This document shows positions 37,082 through 45,546 of a stretch of DNA of 64,000 bases, piece after piece (the first letter of the stretch is position 1; every line of letters begins with the position of its first letter). Source of the stretch: Betaproteobacteria bacterium (GTDB lineage: Bacteria > Pseudomonadota > Gammaproteobacteria > Burkholderiales > Burkholderiaceae_C); assembly GCA_947453725.1 (NCBI GenBank), contig CANGHH010000002.1, positions 248,001-312,000 of the forward strand, written 5' to 3'. A program made the position numbers and the translations under genes. Below the pieces are notes generated by a model. It did not search any database. It had not been told where the DNA came from and saw only the letters and a list, made by a program, of their open reading frames with translations.

Positions 37082-38014
37082 TCAGCCCAGGGCCGTGCTG
37101 CGCACCTGCGCCAGCAGGCGCGCCGCTTCGCTGCCCTGCACCCGGGCGATGTCGTCCTGGTACTTCAGCAGCACGCCCAAGGTGTCGTTGATGGTCTGCG
37201 GGTCCAGCACCAGCGCGTCCAGTTGCATCAGCGCACGGGCCCACTCGATCGTCTCGGCGATGCCGGGTCGCTTGTACAGCTCCAGGCCGCGCAGCTGCTG
37301 CACGAAGGCGACGATCTCGGCCGACAGCAGCGCCGGCGCGCCGGGCACGCGGCGCGCCAGGATCTCGGCCTCGCGCGCCGCGTCGGGGAAGCCGACCCAG
37401 TGGTAGAGGCAGCGGCGCTTCACCGCGTCGTGGATCTCGCGCGTGCGGTTGCTGGTCAGCACGACGATCGGCGGGTGCAGCGCCTTCACCGTGCCGTATT
37501 CGGGGATGGTGATCTGGAAGTCGCTCAGCACCTCGAGCAGGAAAGCCTCGAAGGGTTCGTCGGCGCGGTCGAGTTCGTCGATCAGCAGAACGGGTGGAAC
37601 CGGCTGCGCCGGGTCGATGGCCTGCAGCAGCGCGCGGCGGATCAGGAAGCGGTCGCTGAACAGCGCATCGGCCAGCGCAGCGCGGCCTGGGCCTGCCGAT
37701 TCGGCCAGGCGGATTTCCAGCATCTGCCGGGCGTAATTCCACTCGTAGGCCGCGCCGGCCAGATCCAGGCCTTCGTGGCATTGCAGGCGAATCAGCGGCC
37801 GGCCCAGCATGGCCGCCAGTGTCTTGGCGATCTCGGTCTTGCCGGTGCCAGGCTCGCCTTCGAGGAACAGCGGGCGCTGCAGCTTCAGCGCCAGGAAGAC
37901 GGTCGTGGCCAGCGCGCGCTCGGGCACGTAGTCCAGCGCCAACAGGCGGGCGGCGGTCTCGTCGATGCTGGCGGGCAGGGCGGGCAGGGCGGGCAGGGCG
38001 GGTGTGGCAGGCAT
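37082..38014 (-). CDS. coxD: CoxD-like MoxR-family AAA ATPase
   Basis: A 310-residue MoxR-type AAA+ protein. Walker A GEPGTGKT is at 53-60, Walker B is PVLLIDELDRADEPFEAFLLE, sensor 1 is PIVVLTSNRTREIHDAVKRRCLYHWVGFP. This sequence style is that of CoxD, the chaperone that partly unfolds the apo-large subunit so that the sulfurated metal centre can be built. The first 15 residues are a low-complexity PALPALPALPA stretch made by a 9-bp repeat. It precedes coxE in one unit and is divergent from an acyl-CoA synthetase. Confidence 0.9.
   Translation of the reverse strand: MPATPALPALPALPASIDETAARLLALDYVPERALATTVFLALKLQRPLFLEGEPGTGKTEIAKTLAAMLGRPLIRLQCHEGLDLAGAAYEWNYARQMLEIRLAESAGPGRAALADALFSDRFLIRRALLQAIDPAQPVPPVLLIDELDRADEPFEAFLLEVLSDFQITIPEYGTVKALHPPIVVLTSNRTREIHDAVKRRCLYHWVGFPDAAREAEILARRVPGAPALLSAEIVAFVQQLRGLELYKRPGIAETIEWARALMQLDALVLDPQTINDTLGVLLKYQDDIARVQGSEAARLLAQVRSTALG
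37972..38002 (-). repeat. 9-bp tandem repeat at the start of the coxD-like gene
   Basis: GGGCAGGGC-type units repeat about three and a half times and encode the Pro-Ala-Leu run near the N-terminus. Changes in copy number would keep the frame. Confidence 0.8.
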
Positions 38015-38136
38015 GCGGAGATTTTGTCAGCAAAGCCCAGGGATAGACCCCGTTTCAGCGCCGCCCAGAGGCTGGAACACTCGGCCTTCGGGTGCCGGCT
38101 TGGCCGGCCCCACCGCCATCGCAAGGGACCACCACC

Positions 38137-39828
38137 GTGACTGCCAAACTGAACATCCTGGACGCCGTCTACGACCACGAAGCCGCGCAGCCCGACCGCG
38201 TCTGGCTGACCCAGCCGCTGGGCGGCGGGCAGCTCGTCGACATCACCTGGGGTCAGGCCCTGGATGAAGCGCGGCGCATGGCGGCCCACCTGCAGGCGGG
38301 CGGCCTGCGGCCGGGCGAAGCGGTGGCGATGCTGGCCAAGAACAGCGCCCACTTCATCGTTGCCGAGCTGGCCATCTGGATCGCCGGCGGTACCACGGTG
38401 GCGATCTTCCCGACCGAGACCGCCGACAACATCCGCTACGTGCTGCAGCACGCCGAAGCCCGCTGGCTGTTCATCGGCAAGCTCGACGACTGGGCCACGC
38501 AGCAGGCCGGCGTGCCGGCCGGCCTGCTGTGCATCGCGCTGCCGCTGGCCCCGGCTGAGGCCCTGGCTGCCTTCGACACCTGGGACGCCATCGTCGCGCG
38601 CACCGCGCCGCTGACGGGCCGGCCGGCACGCAGCGCCGACGACCTGGCGATGCTGCTCTACACCTCCGGTTCCACCGGCCAACCCAAGGGCGTGATGCAG
38701 ACCTTCGGCGCGGTGACGGCGGCCGCCCAGGGCATCGTGGACTACGGCCTGGCGCAAGACGGCGGGGTTCTCGTCGACCACCGGGCCCTGTCCTACCTGC
38801 CGCTGGCGCATTGCTTCGAACGGGCCTGGGTCGAATGTGCGGCCCTGATGGACGGTCGCACCCAGCTGTATTTCAGCGAGTCGCTGGCGACCTTCATGGA
38901 CGACCTGAAGCGCGCTCGACCGACGGTCTTCGTGTCGGTGCCGCGCCTGTACACCAAGTTCCAGCAGGGCGTGCTGGCGCGCATGCCGGCGGCGCAACTC
39001 GACGCGATGCTGGACAACCCGGCGCTGGCGCCGGCCGTGGGCAAGCAGGTGCTGGCCAGCCTGGGTCTGGACGCGGTGGTGCGTGCGGGCACCGGGTCAG
39101 CGCCCATGCCCCCGGCGCTGATGACCTGGTACAGCCGGCTGGGCCTGGCGCTGTACGACGGCTACGCGATGACCGAAGACTTCGCCTACTCGCACAGTTC
39201 CACCGCCGAGGCCCACGGGCCAGGCCGCGTCGGTCGGCCCAACCCCGGCGTGCAGACGCGGCTGGCCGACGACGGCGAAATCCTGGTCAAGTCGCCGGGC
39301 CAGATGGCGGGCTATTTCAAGGACCCTGAACTGACCGCCGACAGCTTCACCCCTGACGGCTACTTCAAGACCGGCGACCTGGGGGTCTATGACGCGCAGG
39401 GCCTGCTGCAGCTGACAGGCCGCAAGAAGGAACTTTTCAAGACCGCCAAGGGCAAGTACGTGGCGCCGGCGCCCATCGAAGGCCGGCTGGCGGCGCACCC
39501 GATGGTCGAGCTGGCGCTGGTGGCCGGCTCGGGCCACCCGGCGGCGCACGCGATGGTGCTGCTGGACGAGAGCCTGCGGCCGCGGCTGGCCGATGCCAGC
39601 GTGCGGGCGCAGGTGGAAAGTGAACTGGGCGCGTTGCTGGCCCAGGTCAACGCGGCAGTGGCCAGTCACGAACACCTGCAATTCATCGTGGTCGCGGCCG
39701 AGCCCTGGACCATGGCCAATGGCTGCCTGACGCCGACGATGAAGATCCGCCGCAGCCGCATCGAAGCCAGCGTGGCCGATGCGGTGGCCGGCTGGTACGA
39801 CGCGCCGGGGCCGGTGGTCTGGTGCTGA
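38137..39828 (+). CDS. AMP-binding long-chain acyl-CoA synthetase
   Basis: A 563-residue adenylate-forming enzyme that activates a carboxylic acid with ATP and CoA. Motifs are LLYTSGSTGQPKGVMQT (P-loop), the SYLPLAHCFERAWVE block typical of long-chain acyl-CoA synthetases, YDGYAMTEDFAYS (A5), YFKTGDLGVYDAQG (A7) and LTGRKKELFKTAKGKYVAPAPIE (A8/A10). It is read from a GTG with AAGGGA eight bases upstream; an in-frame ATG 45 bases earlier has no ribosome site. Its acid substrate is unknown. It is the divergent partner of the coxDE pair and is convergent with the LysR gene. Confidence 0.9.
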   Translation: MTAKLNILDAVYDHEAAQPDRVWLTQPLGGGQLVDITWGQALDEARRMAAHLQAGGLRPGEAVAMLAKNSAHFIVAELAIWIAGGTTVAIFPTETADNIRYVLQHAEARWLFIGKLDDWATQQAGVPAGLLCIALPLAPAEALAAFDTWDAIVARTAPLTGRPARSADDLAMLLYTSGSTGQPKGVMQTFGAVTAAAQGIVDYGLAQDGGVLVDHRALSYLPLAHCFERAWVECAALMDGRTQLYFSESLATFMDDLKRARPTVFVSVPRLYTKFQQGVLARMPAAQLDAMLDNPALAPAVGKQVLASLGLDAVVRAGTGSAPMPPALMTWYSRLGLALYDGYAMTEDFAYSHSSTAEAHGPGRVGRPNPGVQTRLADDGEILVKSPGQMAGYFKDPELTADSFTPDGYFKTGDLGVYDAQGLLQLTGRKKELFKTAKGKYVAPAPIEGRLAAHPMVELALVAGSGHPAAHAMVLLDESLRPRLADASVRAQVESELGALLAQVNAAVASHEHLQFIVVAAEPWTMANGCLTPTMKIRRSRIEASVADAVAGWYDAPGPVVWC

Positions 39829-39858
39829 ATCCCGACCGCGCAGCCCGCTTCACGAGGC

Positions 39859-40803
39859 CTACACCGCCGGCCGCGCCCGCACCTGCAACTGCTGGCGCAG
39901 GTCGGCCAGCAGCGTGCGCGCTGGCAGCGACAAGGCGCGGTCCTTGCGCCACACCAGGTGCCACATCCGGCGGAGCGGGAAGCCGCTGACCGGCAGCACC
40001 GCCAGACCGTCCCGGGCCGGGTCGGCGGCCAGCGTGTGGCGCGACAACACGGCCAGCCCCAGGCCGGCGCGCACGGCGTGCTTGATGGCCTCGTTGCTGC
40101 CCAGCGCCATGCGCGGCGGCCAGTGCAGCTGGCGTTCGGCCAGCAGGCGTTCCAGCGCCAGGCGGGTGCCCGATCCGGCTTCGCGCACCAGCAGCGGCTG
40201 ATCCAGCAGCTGCGCCAGCGCCAGCCTCTTGCGCCCGGCCAGCGGGTGGCCCAGCGCCGCCACAGCCACCAGCGGGTTGCTCAGGAAAGGCCAGCGGTGC
40301 AGCGGCAGGTGCTCGGGCGGCAGCATCATCGCCGCCAGCTCGTCGCTGCCGCTTGCCAGGCGCGCCACGACCGCATCGCGGTTTTCCACCGCCAGCTCGA
40401 TCTGGATGCCCGGGTGGGCCCGCGCGAACGGCCCCAGCAGGTCGGGCAGGAAGTATTCGGTGGTGGTGACGGCGGCCAGCCGCAGCCGCCCGCGCTTCAG
40501 GCCCTGCAGCTCGGCGATGTCGTCCTCGAACTGCTGCCAGGCGGCAAACATCGTGCGCGCGGCGGCGGCCAGCCGTTCGCCCTGCGGGGTGGCGACCAGG
40601 CCGCGGCCTTGTGGCTGCAGCAGCGCCAGGCCGGTGGCTGCGGCGAGTTCCTTGATCTGTGTCGAGACCGTCGGCTGCGCCAGGTTCAGCGCCAGCGCCG
40701 CGCGGCCCACCGCGCCCAGGCGGACCACGGCCTCGAAGCTGCGCAACTGCACCAGCGTGGCGCGAGGCGCGCGGTCGAGTCCCGGCGGGGCGGATTCATT
40801 CAT
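39859..40803 (-). CDS. LysR-type regulator, CbbR-like
   Basis: A 314-residue LTTR. The winged HTH is at about 18-75 (LRSFEAVVRLGAVGRAALALNLAQPTVSTQIKEL) and the effector domain starts near 105 (RLRLAAVTTTEYFLPDLLGPFARAHPGIQIELAVENRD). This start of the effector domain is characteristic of CbbR and relatives that read carbon-status metabolites. The gene is divergent from a bicarbonate transporter across 73 bases that contain an A/T-rich inverted repeat, so it very likely regulates that transporter and itself. Confidence 0.9.
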   Translation of the reverse strand: MNESAPPGLDRAPRATLVQLRSFEAVVRLGAVGRAALALNLAQPTVSTQIKELAAATGLALLQPQGRGLVATPQGERLAAAARTMFAAWQQFEDDIAELQGLKRGRLRLAAVTTTEYFLPDLLGPFARAHPGIQIELAVENRDAVVARLASGSDELAAMMLPPEHLPLHRWPFLSNPLVAVAALGHPLAGRKRLALAQLLDQPLLVREAGSGTRLALERLLAERQLHWPPRMALGSNEAIKHAVRAGLGLAVLSRHTLAADPARDGLAVLPVSGFPLRRMWHLVWRKDRALSLPARTLLADLRQQLQVRARPAV

Positions 40804-40814
40804 TGGCCTATCCG

Positions 40815-40844
40815 ATGATGGAAATCAGAAAACATCATTTTCCA
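40815..40844. promoter_or_regulatory. Putative LysR operator between the CbbR-like gene and sbtA-like gene
   Basis: This short A/T-rich patch holds two nested inverted repeats: ATGATG (40815-40820) with CATCAT (40833-40838), and TGGAAA (40819-40824) with TTTCCA (40839-40844). It is the only A/T-rich interval in the divergent region and fits the size of an LTTR recognition and activation site. Confidence 0.55.
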
Positions 40845-40876
40845 CGATGAACCTGGCCGCGGAAACTGCGCTTCCC

Positions 40877-41836
40877 ATGAGCAAGATCCTCGACCCGTCC
40901 ATCCTCTTCTTCGTCTTCGGCCTGCTGGCCGGCGCGCTGCGCTCGAACCTGGAGATACCGCCCGCCATCTCGCGATTCCTGTCGCTCTACCTGCTGATGG
41001 CGCTGGGCCTGAAGGGCGGCTTCGCGCTGGCGCAGTCGGGCCTGAGCGCCGAAGTGGCGCAGAGCCTGGGCTGCGCGCTGCTGCTGGCGGCTGTCGTGCC
41101 GGCCATCGGCTATCTCTTGCTGCGGCGCTGGTTGAACGGCTTCGATGCCGCCGCGGTGGCGGCCACCTACGGCTCGGTCAGCGCCGTCACCTTCATCACC
41201 GCCGTCCAGTACACCGAAAGCCAGGGCCTGGCGCCCGGTGGTCACATGGCGGCGGCGATGGCCTTGATGGAGTCGCCGGCCATCGTGATGGCCGTGCTGC
41301 TGGCCAACCGGGTGCGCCGCCTTCAGGGCAAGGCCGCCCAGGCCACGCCGCTGCGCCAGGTGCTGCACGAGTCGCTGACCGACGGCGCGCAACTGCTGCT
41401 GCTGGGCGCGATGGTGGTGGGCCTGCTGACCGGTGCCGCCGGCCAGCAGGCGATGGCGCCCTTCTCGGTCGACCTGTTCAAGGGCATGCTGGCCTTCTTC
41501 CTGCTCGACATGGGCCTGCTGGCGGCGCGCAGCGCGGGCGCCCTGCGCCAGGTGTCGCCCTGGCTGATCGCCTATGCCCTGCTGGGACCGCTGGTGCACG
41601 CGGCGCTGGCCCTGGTGCTGGCGGCGGCGGTGGGTCTGTCGGCGGGCAACGGCGCGCTGCTGATGGTGCTGGCCGCCAGTGCGTCCTACATCGCCGTGCC
41701 GGCGGTCTTGCGCCAGGCGGTGCCTGAGGCCCAGCCGGCGCTGTATTTCGGCCTCTCGCTCGGGTTGACCTTTCCCTTCAACATCCTGCTGGGCATACCG
41801 CTGTATGCCGGCGTTGCGCAGCGCGTGCTGCCATAG
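40877..41836 (+). CDS. Sodium-dependent bicarbonate transporter family permease (SbtA-like)
   Basis: A 319-residue protein with about ten membrane helices of the SbtA family (formerly DUF897), which imports bicarbonate with sodium. Family words are ILFFVFGLLAGALRSNLEIP, LYLLMALGLKGGF, TYGSVSAVTFITAVQY, AMALMESPAIVMAVLL, FKGMLAFFLLDMGLLAARS and ASASYIAVPAVLRQAVPEAQP. An in-frame ATG 30 bases upstream directly abuts the putative LysR operator, so the later ATG is preferred. The pairing with a CbbR-like regulator suggests induction under inorganic-carbon limitation. No PII-like SbtB gene is adjacent. Confidence 0.9.
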   Translation: MSKILDPSILFFVFGLLAGALRSNLEIPPAISRFLSLYLLMALGLKGGFALAQSGLSAEVAQSLGCALLLAAVVPAIGYLLLRRWLNGFDAAAVAATYGSVSAVTFITAVQYTESQGLAPGGHMAAAMALMESPAIVMAVLLANRVRRLQGKAAQATPLRQVLHESLTDGAQLLLLGAMVVGLLTGAAGQQAMAPFSVDLFKGMLAFFLLDMGLLAARSAGALRQVSPWLIAYALLGPLVHAALALVLAAAVGLSAGNGALLMVLAASASYIAVPAVLRQAVPEAQPALYFGLSLGLTFPFNILLGIPLYAGVAQRVLP

Positions 41837-42015
41837 GCCGCCAAAGCGGTGAAGTCAGGCTCCCGGCCATTGGACCCGCTGGTGCGATGGCTTGCGGCTG
41901 GCCAGCTTGTCCTGCAACAAGGCAGGGGCCACTTCACTGAACACACCCTGACGGATGGCTTCGCGCCGGGGCCTGCGGCGGCACACCTGGCACTGGATGA
42001 GTTCCCGGCGGCGAT

Positions 42016-42034
42016 GTTGACAACCGTTGTCAAC
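42016..42034. promoter_or_regulatory. Perfect 19-bp palindrome, putative ParD operator
   Basis: GTTGACAAC, one central C, then GTTGTCAAC: two perfect nine-base arms, 17 bases before the antitoxin ATG. Antitoxins of this kind repress their own operon by binding such sites. The flanking 215 bases after the sbtA-like stop show no gene. Confidence 0.75.
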
Positions 42035-42051
42035 ACGACCAAGATGCCCGC

Positions 42052-42303
42052 ATGAGCCGACAAACCATGAGTTTCGCCTTGCCCGAGTCGATGCGCGAGT
42101 ACATCGACAAGCGGGTCGCCGCCGGCAACTTTGGCAACACCAGCGAGTACATCCGCGACCTGGTCCGGCGCGACCAGGAGGAGCAGGCCAAGAAGAGGCT
42201 TCGCGGCCTCATCGAAGAAGGGCTGGCATCCGGGCCCGGCCGTCGTCGCACCAAGGCGGACGAGAAGGAACTGCTGGCGATCGCTCGTGGCGAGATCGAT
42301 TGA
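42052..42303 (+). CDS. parD: ParD-type antitoxin
   Basis: An 83-residue ribbon-helix-helix antitoxin. The N-terminal strand (TMSFALPESMREYIDKRV) pairs to bind DNA, and the GNFGNTSEYIRDLVRRDQ helices follow. The C-terminal half (EEQAKKRLRGLIEEGLAS onward) is the toxin-wrapping helix. An ATG nine bases later is an alternative start. It lies behind a perfect palindrome and its stop overlaps the toxin start (TTGA), the usual co-translated arrangement. Confidence 0.92.
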   Translation: MSRQTMSFALPESMREYIDKRVAAGNFGNTSEYIRDLVRRDQEEQAKKRLRGLIEEGLASGPGRRRTKADEKELLAIARGEID

Positions 42304-42626
42304 AGCCGGCGGTTGTGCGCCCGCAGGCGCTACGCGACCAGCAGGGTGAGGTCCGGCACCACCGCCAGGCGGGCGGTACCCGCGTGGCTGTGAGGGTGAC
42401 CAAGGCCACCAACGCCGCGCTTGACCAGATCGAACTCGACCCTGGCATCGGCACACCGACGCTCGGAAAGCGCCTTGGCATTCCAGGGCTTCGGACCTGG
42501 CGGGTGTCGAAGTTCCCGCTGCTCTGGTGCTACCTCGAATTCGGAGAGCACCTGGATGTGGTCCGGCTGCTGGGCCAGAGCCAGGACATCACCGCGATCT
42601 TGGGCGACGATTTCGCTTCGAACTGA
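42300..42626 (+). CDS. parE: ParE/RelE-superfamily toxin
   Basis: A 108-residue toxin read from a TTG overlapping the antitoxin stop. Segments PAVVRPQALRDQQGEVRHHR, ATNAALDQIELDPGIGTPTLG, LRTWRVSKFPLLWCYLEF and LDVVRLLGQSQDITAIL match ParE proteins that poison DNA gyrase. The open frame extends upstream of the TTG through the antitoxin in the wrong frame and is not meaningful. All core strands and the C-terminal segment are present, so it looks functional. Confidence 0.9.
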   Translation: MKPAVVRPQALRDQQGEVRHHRQAGGTRVAVRVTKATNAALDQIELDPGIGTPTLGKRLGIPGLRTWRVSKFPLLWCYLEFGEHLDVVRLLGQSQDITAILGDDFASN

Positions 42627-42852
42627 CGGCACTCGCTTCCCGGCGTGCGCAGGGCCGGAGGCCCATGACCGGTCTACGGCATCCTGTTCGCGGCGTTGGC
42701 ATGCCGGAACCGACCCACAACAGTCAGTCGAGGGCGCCGACTCGAAGCCGGAAAGGTGTCGCTCGTCGCCATCGCCGGGCAACGTCGCGCGTCGCCACAG
42801 CCGAAGCCATGCGTGGGCTGCTCAATGTTCCTGCTCAGCGGCAAATTGCGGT

Positions 42853-43818
42853 TCAGCTCTTCGCTGATCGTCCGTCCCCGATGCGCGTGTCGGGCTGACC
42901 CTTCCCGTCGCCGCGCGCCGTAGCAAATACGAGTTCTCGGAAAAACCTGACTGCGGGATCGCTGCCCACGCGGGGATGCCAATACTGGTGGATCTTAATG
43001 GGTGGAATGTCGATCGGGAGCTTCACCGTCCTGATTGCTGCGATCGGAGCGAAGACCTCGAAGACCTCGCGTGGGATCACGGCCACGCAATCGCATGCAG
43101 CCACGACGAAAGGGATGGCGGACACATGTCGCACGCTCATCTGAACCTTGACCTGCAGGCCCCTGCGGCTCAGTTCCTCGTCCAACCACGCCAGAGTGAC
43201 CGGTGAAGCCGGTGTTTCGATGGACGGCGTATCGCTGAACTCGCGCATCGTCATCGAGGCGCCGATGTGCGGATGGTCCCGTCGCACCACGCAGACATAG
43301 TCGCGTTCATACAGCAGTTGCTGCAGCAGCAGGTCGTGGGTCTGCGGGAAGTGACCTGCGGCGATGTCCATCTCGCCCGAGTCGAGATCGGCCGGTATCG
43401 ACGCAGGGTCTACGGTCACCGGCTTCAACTGGGCATGAGGGGCCAGTTGGGCCATCCGCCGAACCAGCTTGGGCAGCAAGGTGATGGCGCCCAGCTCATT
43501 CAGACCGATGCGAAATTCGCGCTCGGTGGTGGGGGGATCGAAGGCCGCCAGGCCGGCGATCTCTGTCTCGACGATGTGCATCACGCGCGCGGCCGGGCCG
43601 GCAAGCCGTTGCGCATACGGCGTCGGCGCCATGCGGTTGCCGACGCGCACGAACAAGGGATCGGCGAAGCGTCCGCGCATGCGTTCCAGCTGGTAGCTCA
43701 GCGCCGACTGCGACACGCCCAGGCTCTGAGCGGCTCGCGTCACGGTGCCGTCCTTCAAGAGTGCCAGCACCGTCTTCAGGTCGCTGAGTTGAGGCTCACG
43801 GTCATCGAAATCCTTCAT
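42853..43818 (-). CDS. LysR-type regulator of the adjacent catabolic cluster
   Basis: A 321-residue LTTR with an N-terminal HTH (LKTVLALLKDGTVTRAAQSLGVSQSALSYQLERM) of the NodD/NahR-like type, followed by FADPLFVRVGNRMAPTPYAQ and a substrate-binding domain (REFRIGLNELGAITLLPKLV). NahR/PcaQ-like regulators respond to aromatic acids or pathway intermediates. It is divergent from the ring hydroxylase gene across 84 bases, the standard layout for a pathway activator. The 226 bases between it and the ParE gene contain no recognisable gene. Confidence 0.9.
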   Translation of the reverse strand: MKDFDDREPQLSDLKTVLALLKDGTVTRAAQSLGVSQSALSYQLERMRGRFADPLFVRVGNRMAPTPYAQRLAGPAARVMHIVETEIAGLAAFDPPTTEREFRIGLNELGAITLLPKLVRRMAQLAPHAQLKPVTVDPASIPADLDSGEMDIAAGHFPQTHDLLLQQLLYERDYVCVVRRDHPHIGASMTMREFSDTPSIETPASPVTLAWLDEELSRRGLQVKVQMSVRHVSAIPFVVAACDCVAVIPREVFEVFAPIAAIRTVKLPIDIPPIKIHQYWHPRVGSDPAVRFFRELVFATARGDGKGQPDTRIGDGRSAKS

Positions 43819-43902
43819 TACCTCTATCCATGCACGCTGGTTTCCTGATCATCGACCAAGCCCTACGCTCCCGTCAAACAAGCAGAGCCAAGCTGGAGAC
43901 AA

Positions 43903-45546
43903 ATGATCGAGACCGATGTGCTGGTGGTGGGTGGCGGGCCCGTGGGCCTGTCGCTGGCCTTGGAGCTGGGCCTGCAGGGGCAACGCTGTCTGCTGGTCGA
44001 ACAGATCGACCGTGCCGGTGTGGCGCCGCGCGCCAAGACCACTAACGTTCGTTCCCGTGAACTGATGCGCCGCTGGGGCATTGCGGACCGTCTGGCGCAG
44101 GCCTCGCCCTTCGGTATCGACTACCCCACCAACGTGGTCTTCGCCACCCGCCTGGCCGGTCGTGAACTGGCTCGCTTCGAGAATGGCTTTCACTGCTCCC
44201 CGGTACGCGACGAGCGCTATTCCGAGCACGCGCAGTGGATTCCGCAGTACAAGGTCGAGGCCACCTTGCGGAGTCGCGTGGCCGAGTTCCCCAGCGTGCA
44301 GACCCGCGTCGGGACGCGCCTGGAAAGCTGGGAAGAAGACGCCGAGGGCATCGACGCCAAGCTTGTCGATGGCGCCACCGGTCAGACCGTCCGCGTGCGC
44401 GCCGCCTACATCGTCGGCGCCGACGGCGCACGCAGTACGGTGCGTGAACGGCTGGGTATCGAGATGGAAGGGGTCTCGCCGCTGGCCCACTATCACAACA
44501 TCGTCTTCCGCTCGCCCGGCCTCTCGCAGAAACACGGGCTGGGGCCGGCCGTGATGTATTGGCTCGTCAACGCCGAGGTCCCCGGTGTCGTCGGGCCGCT
44601 AGATGCCGACGACACATGGACCTTCGGCTGCCCCAAGCTGGCCGATACCGAAGCCGACCCGGTCAGCCTGATCCGCACAGCGCTGGGCATGGACATCGAG
44701 GTCGAGATCATCAACCGTGACAGCTGGACTGCGCACCAGTTGATCGCCCGCGCCTACCGCAAGGGCCGCGCCTTCCTGGTCGGTGACGCCTGCCACCTGC
44801 ATCCGCCTTTCGGCGGCTATGGCATGAACATGGGCATCGGTGACGCAGTCGATCTGGGCTGGAAACTGGCAGCCGTCCTCAAGGGCTGGGGCGGCGACCG
44901 GCTGCTCGACAGCTACGAGATCGAACGCCGGCAGGTCCATCGACGCGTGGTCGACGAGGCGGTGGAAAACCACGCGCACAGCTCGCGCAGCCTGGTCGTC
45001 GAGCACATTGAGTCTGACGGGCCAGCCGGAGATGCAGCCCGGGCAGGCGTCACAGAACAAATCCTCGCGCACAAGCGGCGCGAATTCGATGCCCTGGGCG
45101 TGGTGTTGGGCAGCCGGCTGGTCTCGTCGCCGGTTCTGGCGGCGGATGATTTCGGCCCAGCCGCACCGCCCGACTCAGCCAGCTATGTGCCGAGTGCCAA
45201 CCCAGGATCGCTCGCGCCGCACGCATGGCTGGACGAAGGAAAGTCCAACGGCAGCTCGCTGTACGACCACTTCGCAATCGACACCCTCACGCTGCTCGCC
45301 ACGCGCCCGCAGGCCATGTTGGCAGCAGAGATGGTGGCCCGCGCGGCGCAGGCCAGCGGCGTGCCCTTGCGCGTCATAGCGCCGCCCGTGCCGGCACTGC
45401 ACGGGCTGTACGGGGCCGACTTGGCACTGATCCGCCCTGACCAGTACGTGGCGTGGCGGGGCAACAGTGCTGACGATGCCAGCGCAGCCTTGCTGCTGGC
45501 CACCGGACGCGCGGCAACAACAACCAAGACGGAGACACGGACATGA
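43903..45546 (+). CDS. FAD-dependent aromatic ring hydroxylase (MhpA/TfdB/PheA group)
   Basis: A 547-residue group A flavoprotein hydroxylase that adds a hydroxyl to a phenolic ring with NAD(P)H and O2. The FAD motifs are VVGGGPVGLSLALELG (GxGxxG), IVGADGARSTVRERLG (DG) and AFLVGDACHLHPPFGGYGMNMGIGDAVDLGWKL (GD). A C-terminal thioredoxin-like domain of about 170 residues is present, as in MhpA and phenol hydroxylase. An N-terminal RAKTTNVRSRELMRRWG is typical of the group. It is the first gene of the catabolic operon and its stop overlaps the dioxygenase start (ATGA), so its product is likely the catecholic substrate of that dioxygenase. Confidence 0.9.
   Translation: MIETDVLVVGGGPVGLSLALELGLQGQRCLLVEQIDRAGVAPRAKTTNVRSRELMRRWGIADRLAQASPFGIDYPTNVVFATRLAGRELARFENGFHCSPVRDERYSEHAQWIPQYKVEATLRSRVAEFPSVQTRVGTRLESWEEDAEGIDAKLVDGATGQTVRVRAAYIVGADGARSTVRERLGIEMEGVSPLAHYHNIVFRSPGLSQKHGLGPAVMYWLVNAEVPGVVGPLDADDTWTFGCPKLADTEADPVSLIRTALGMDIEVEIINRDSWTAHQLIARAYRKGRAFLVGDACHLHPPFGGYGMNMGIGDAVDLGWKLAAVLKGWGGDRLLDSYEIERRQVHRRVVDEAVENHAHSSRSLVVEHIESDGPAGDAARAGVTEQILAHKRREFDALGVVLGSRLVSSPVLAADDFGPAAPPDSASYVPSANPGSLAPHAWLDEGKSNGSSLYDHFAIDTLTLLATRPQAMLAAEMVARAAQASGVPLRVIAPPVPALHGLYGADLALIRPDQYVAWRGNSADDASAALLLATGRAATTTKTETRT

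Noticed and set aside
42674..42982. A 102-residue minus-strand frame after the LysR gene
   Set aside because: Arg-rich, overlaps the LysR 3' end in another frame, and has no ribosome site or family resemblance.
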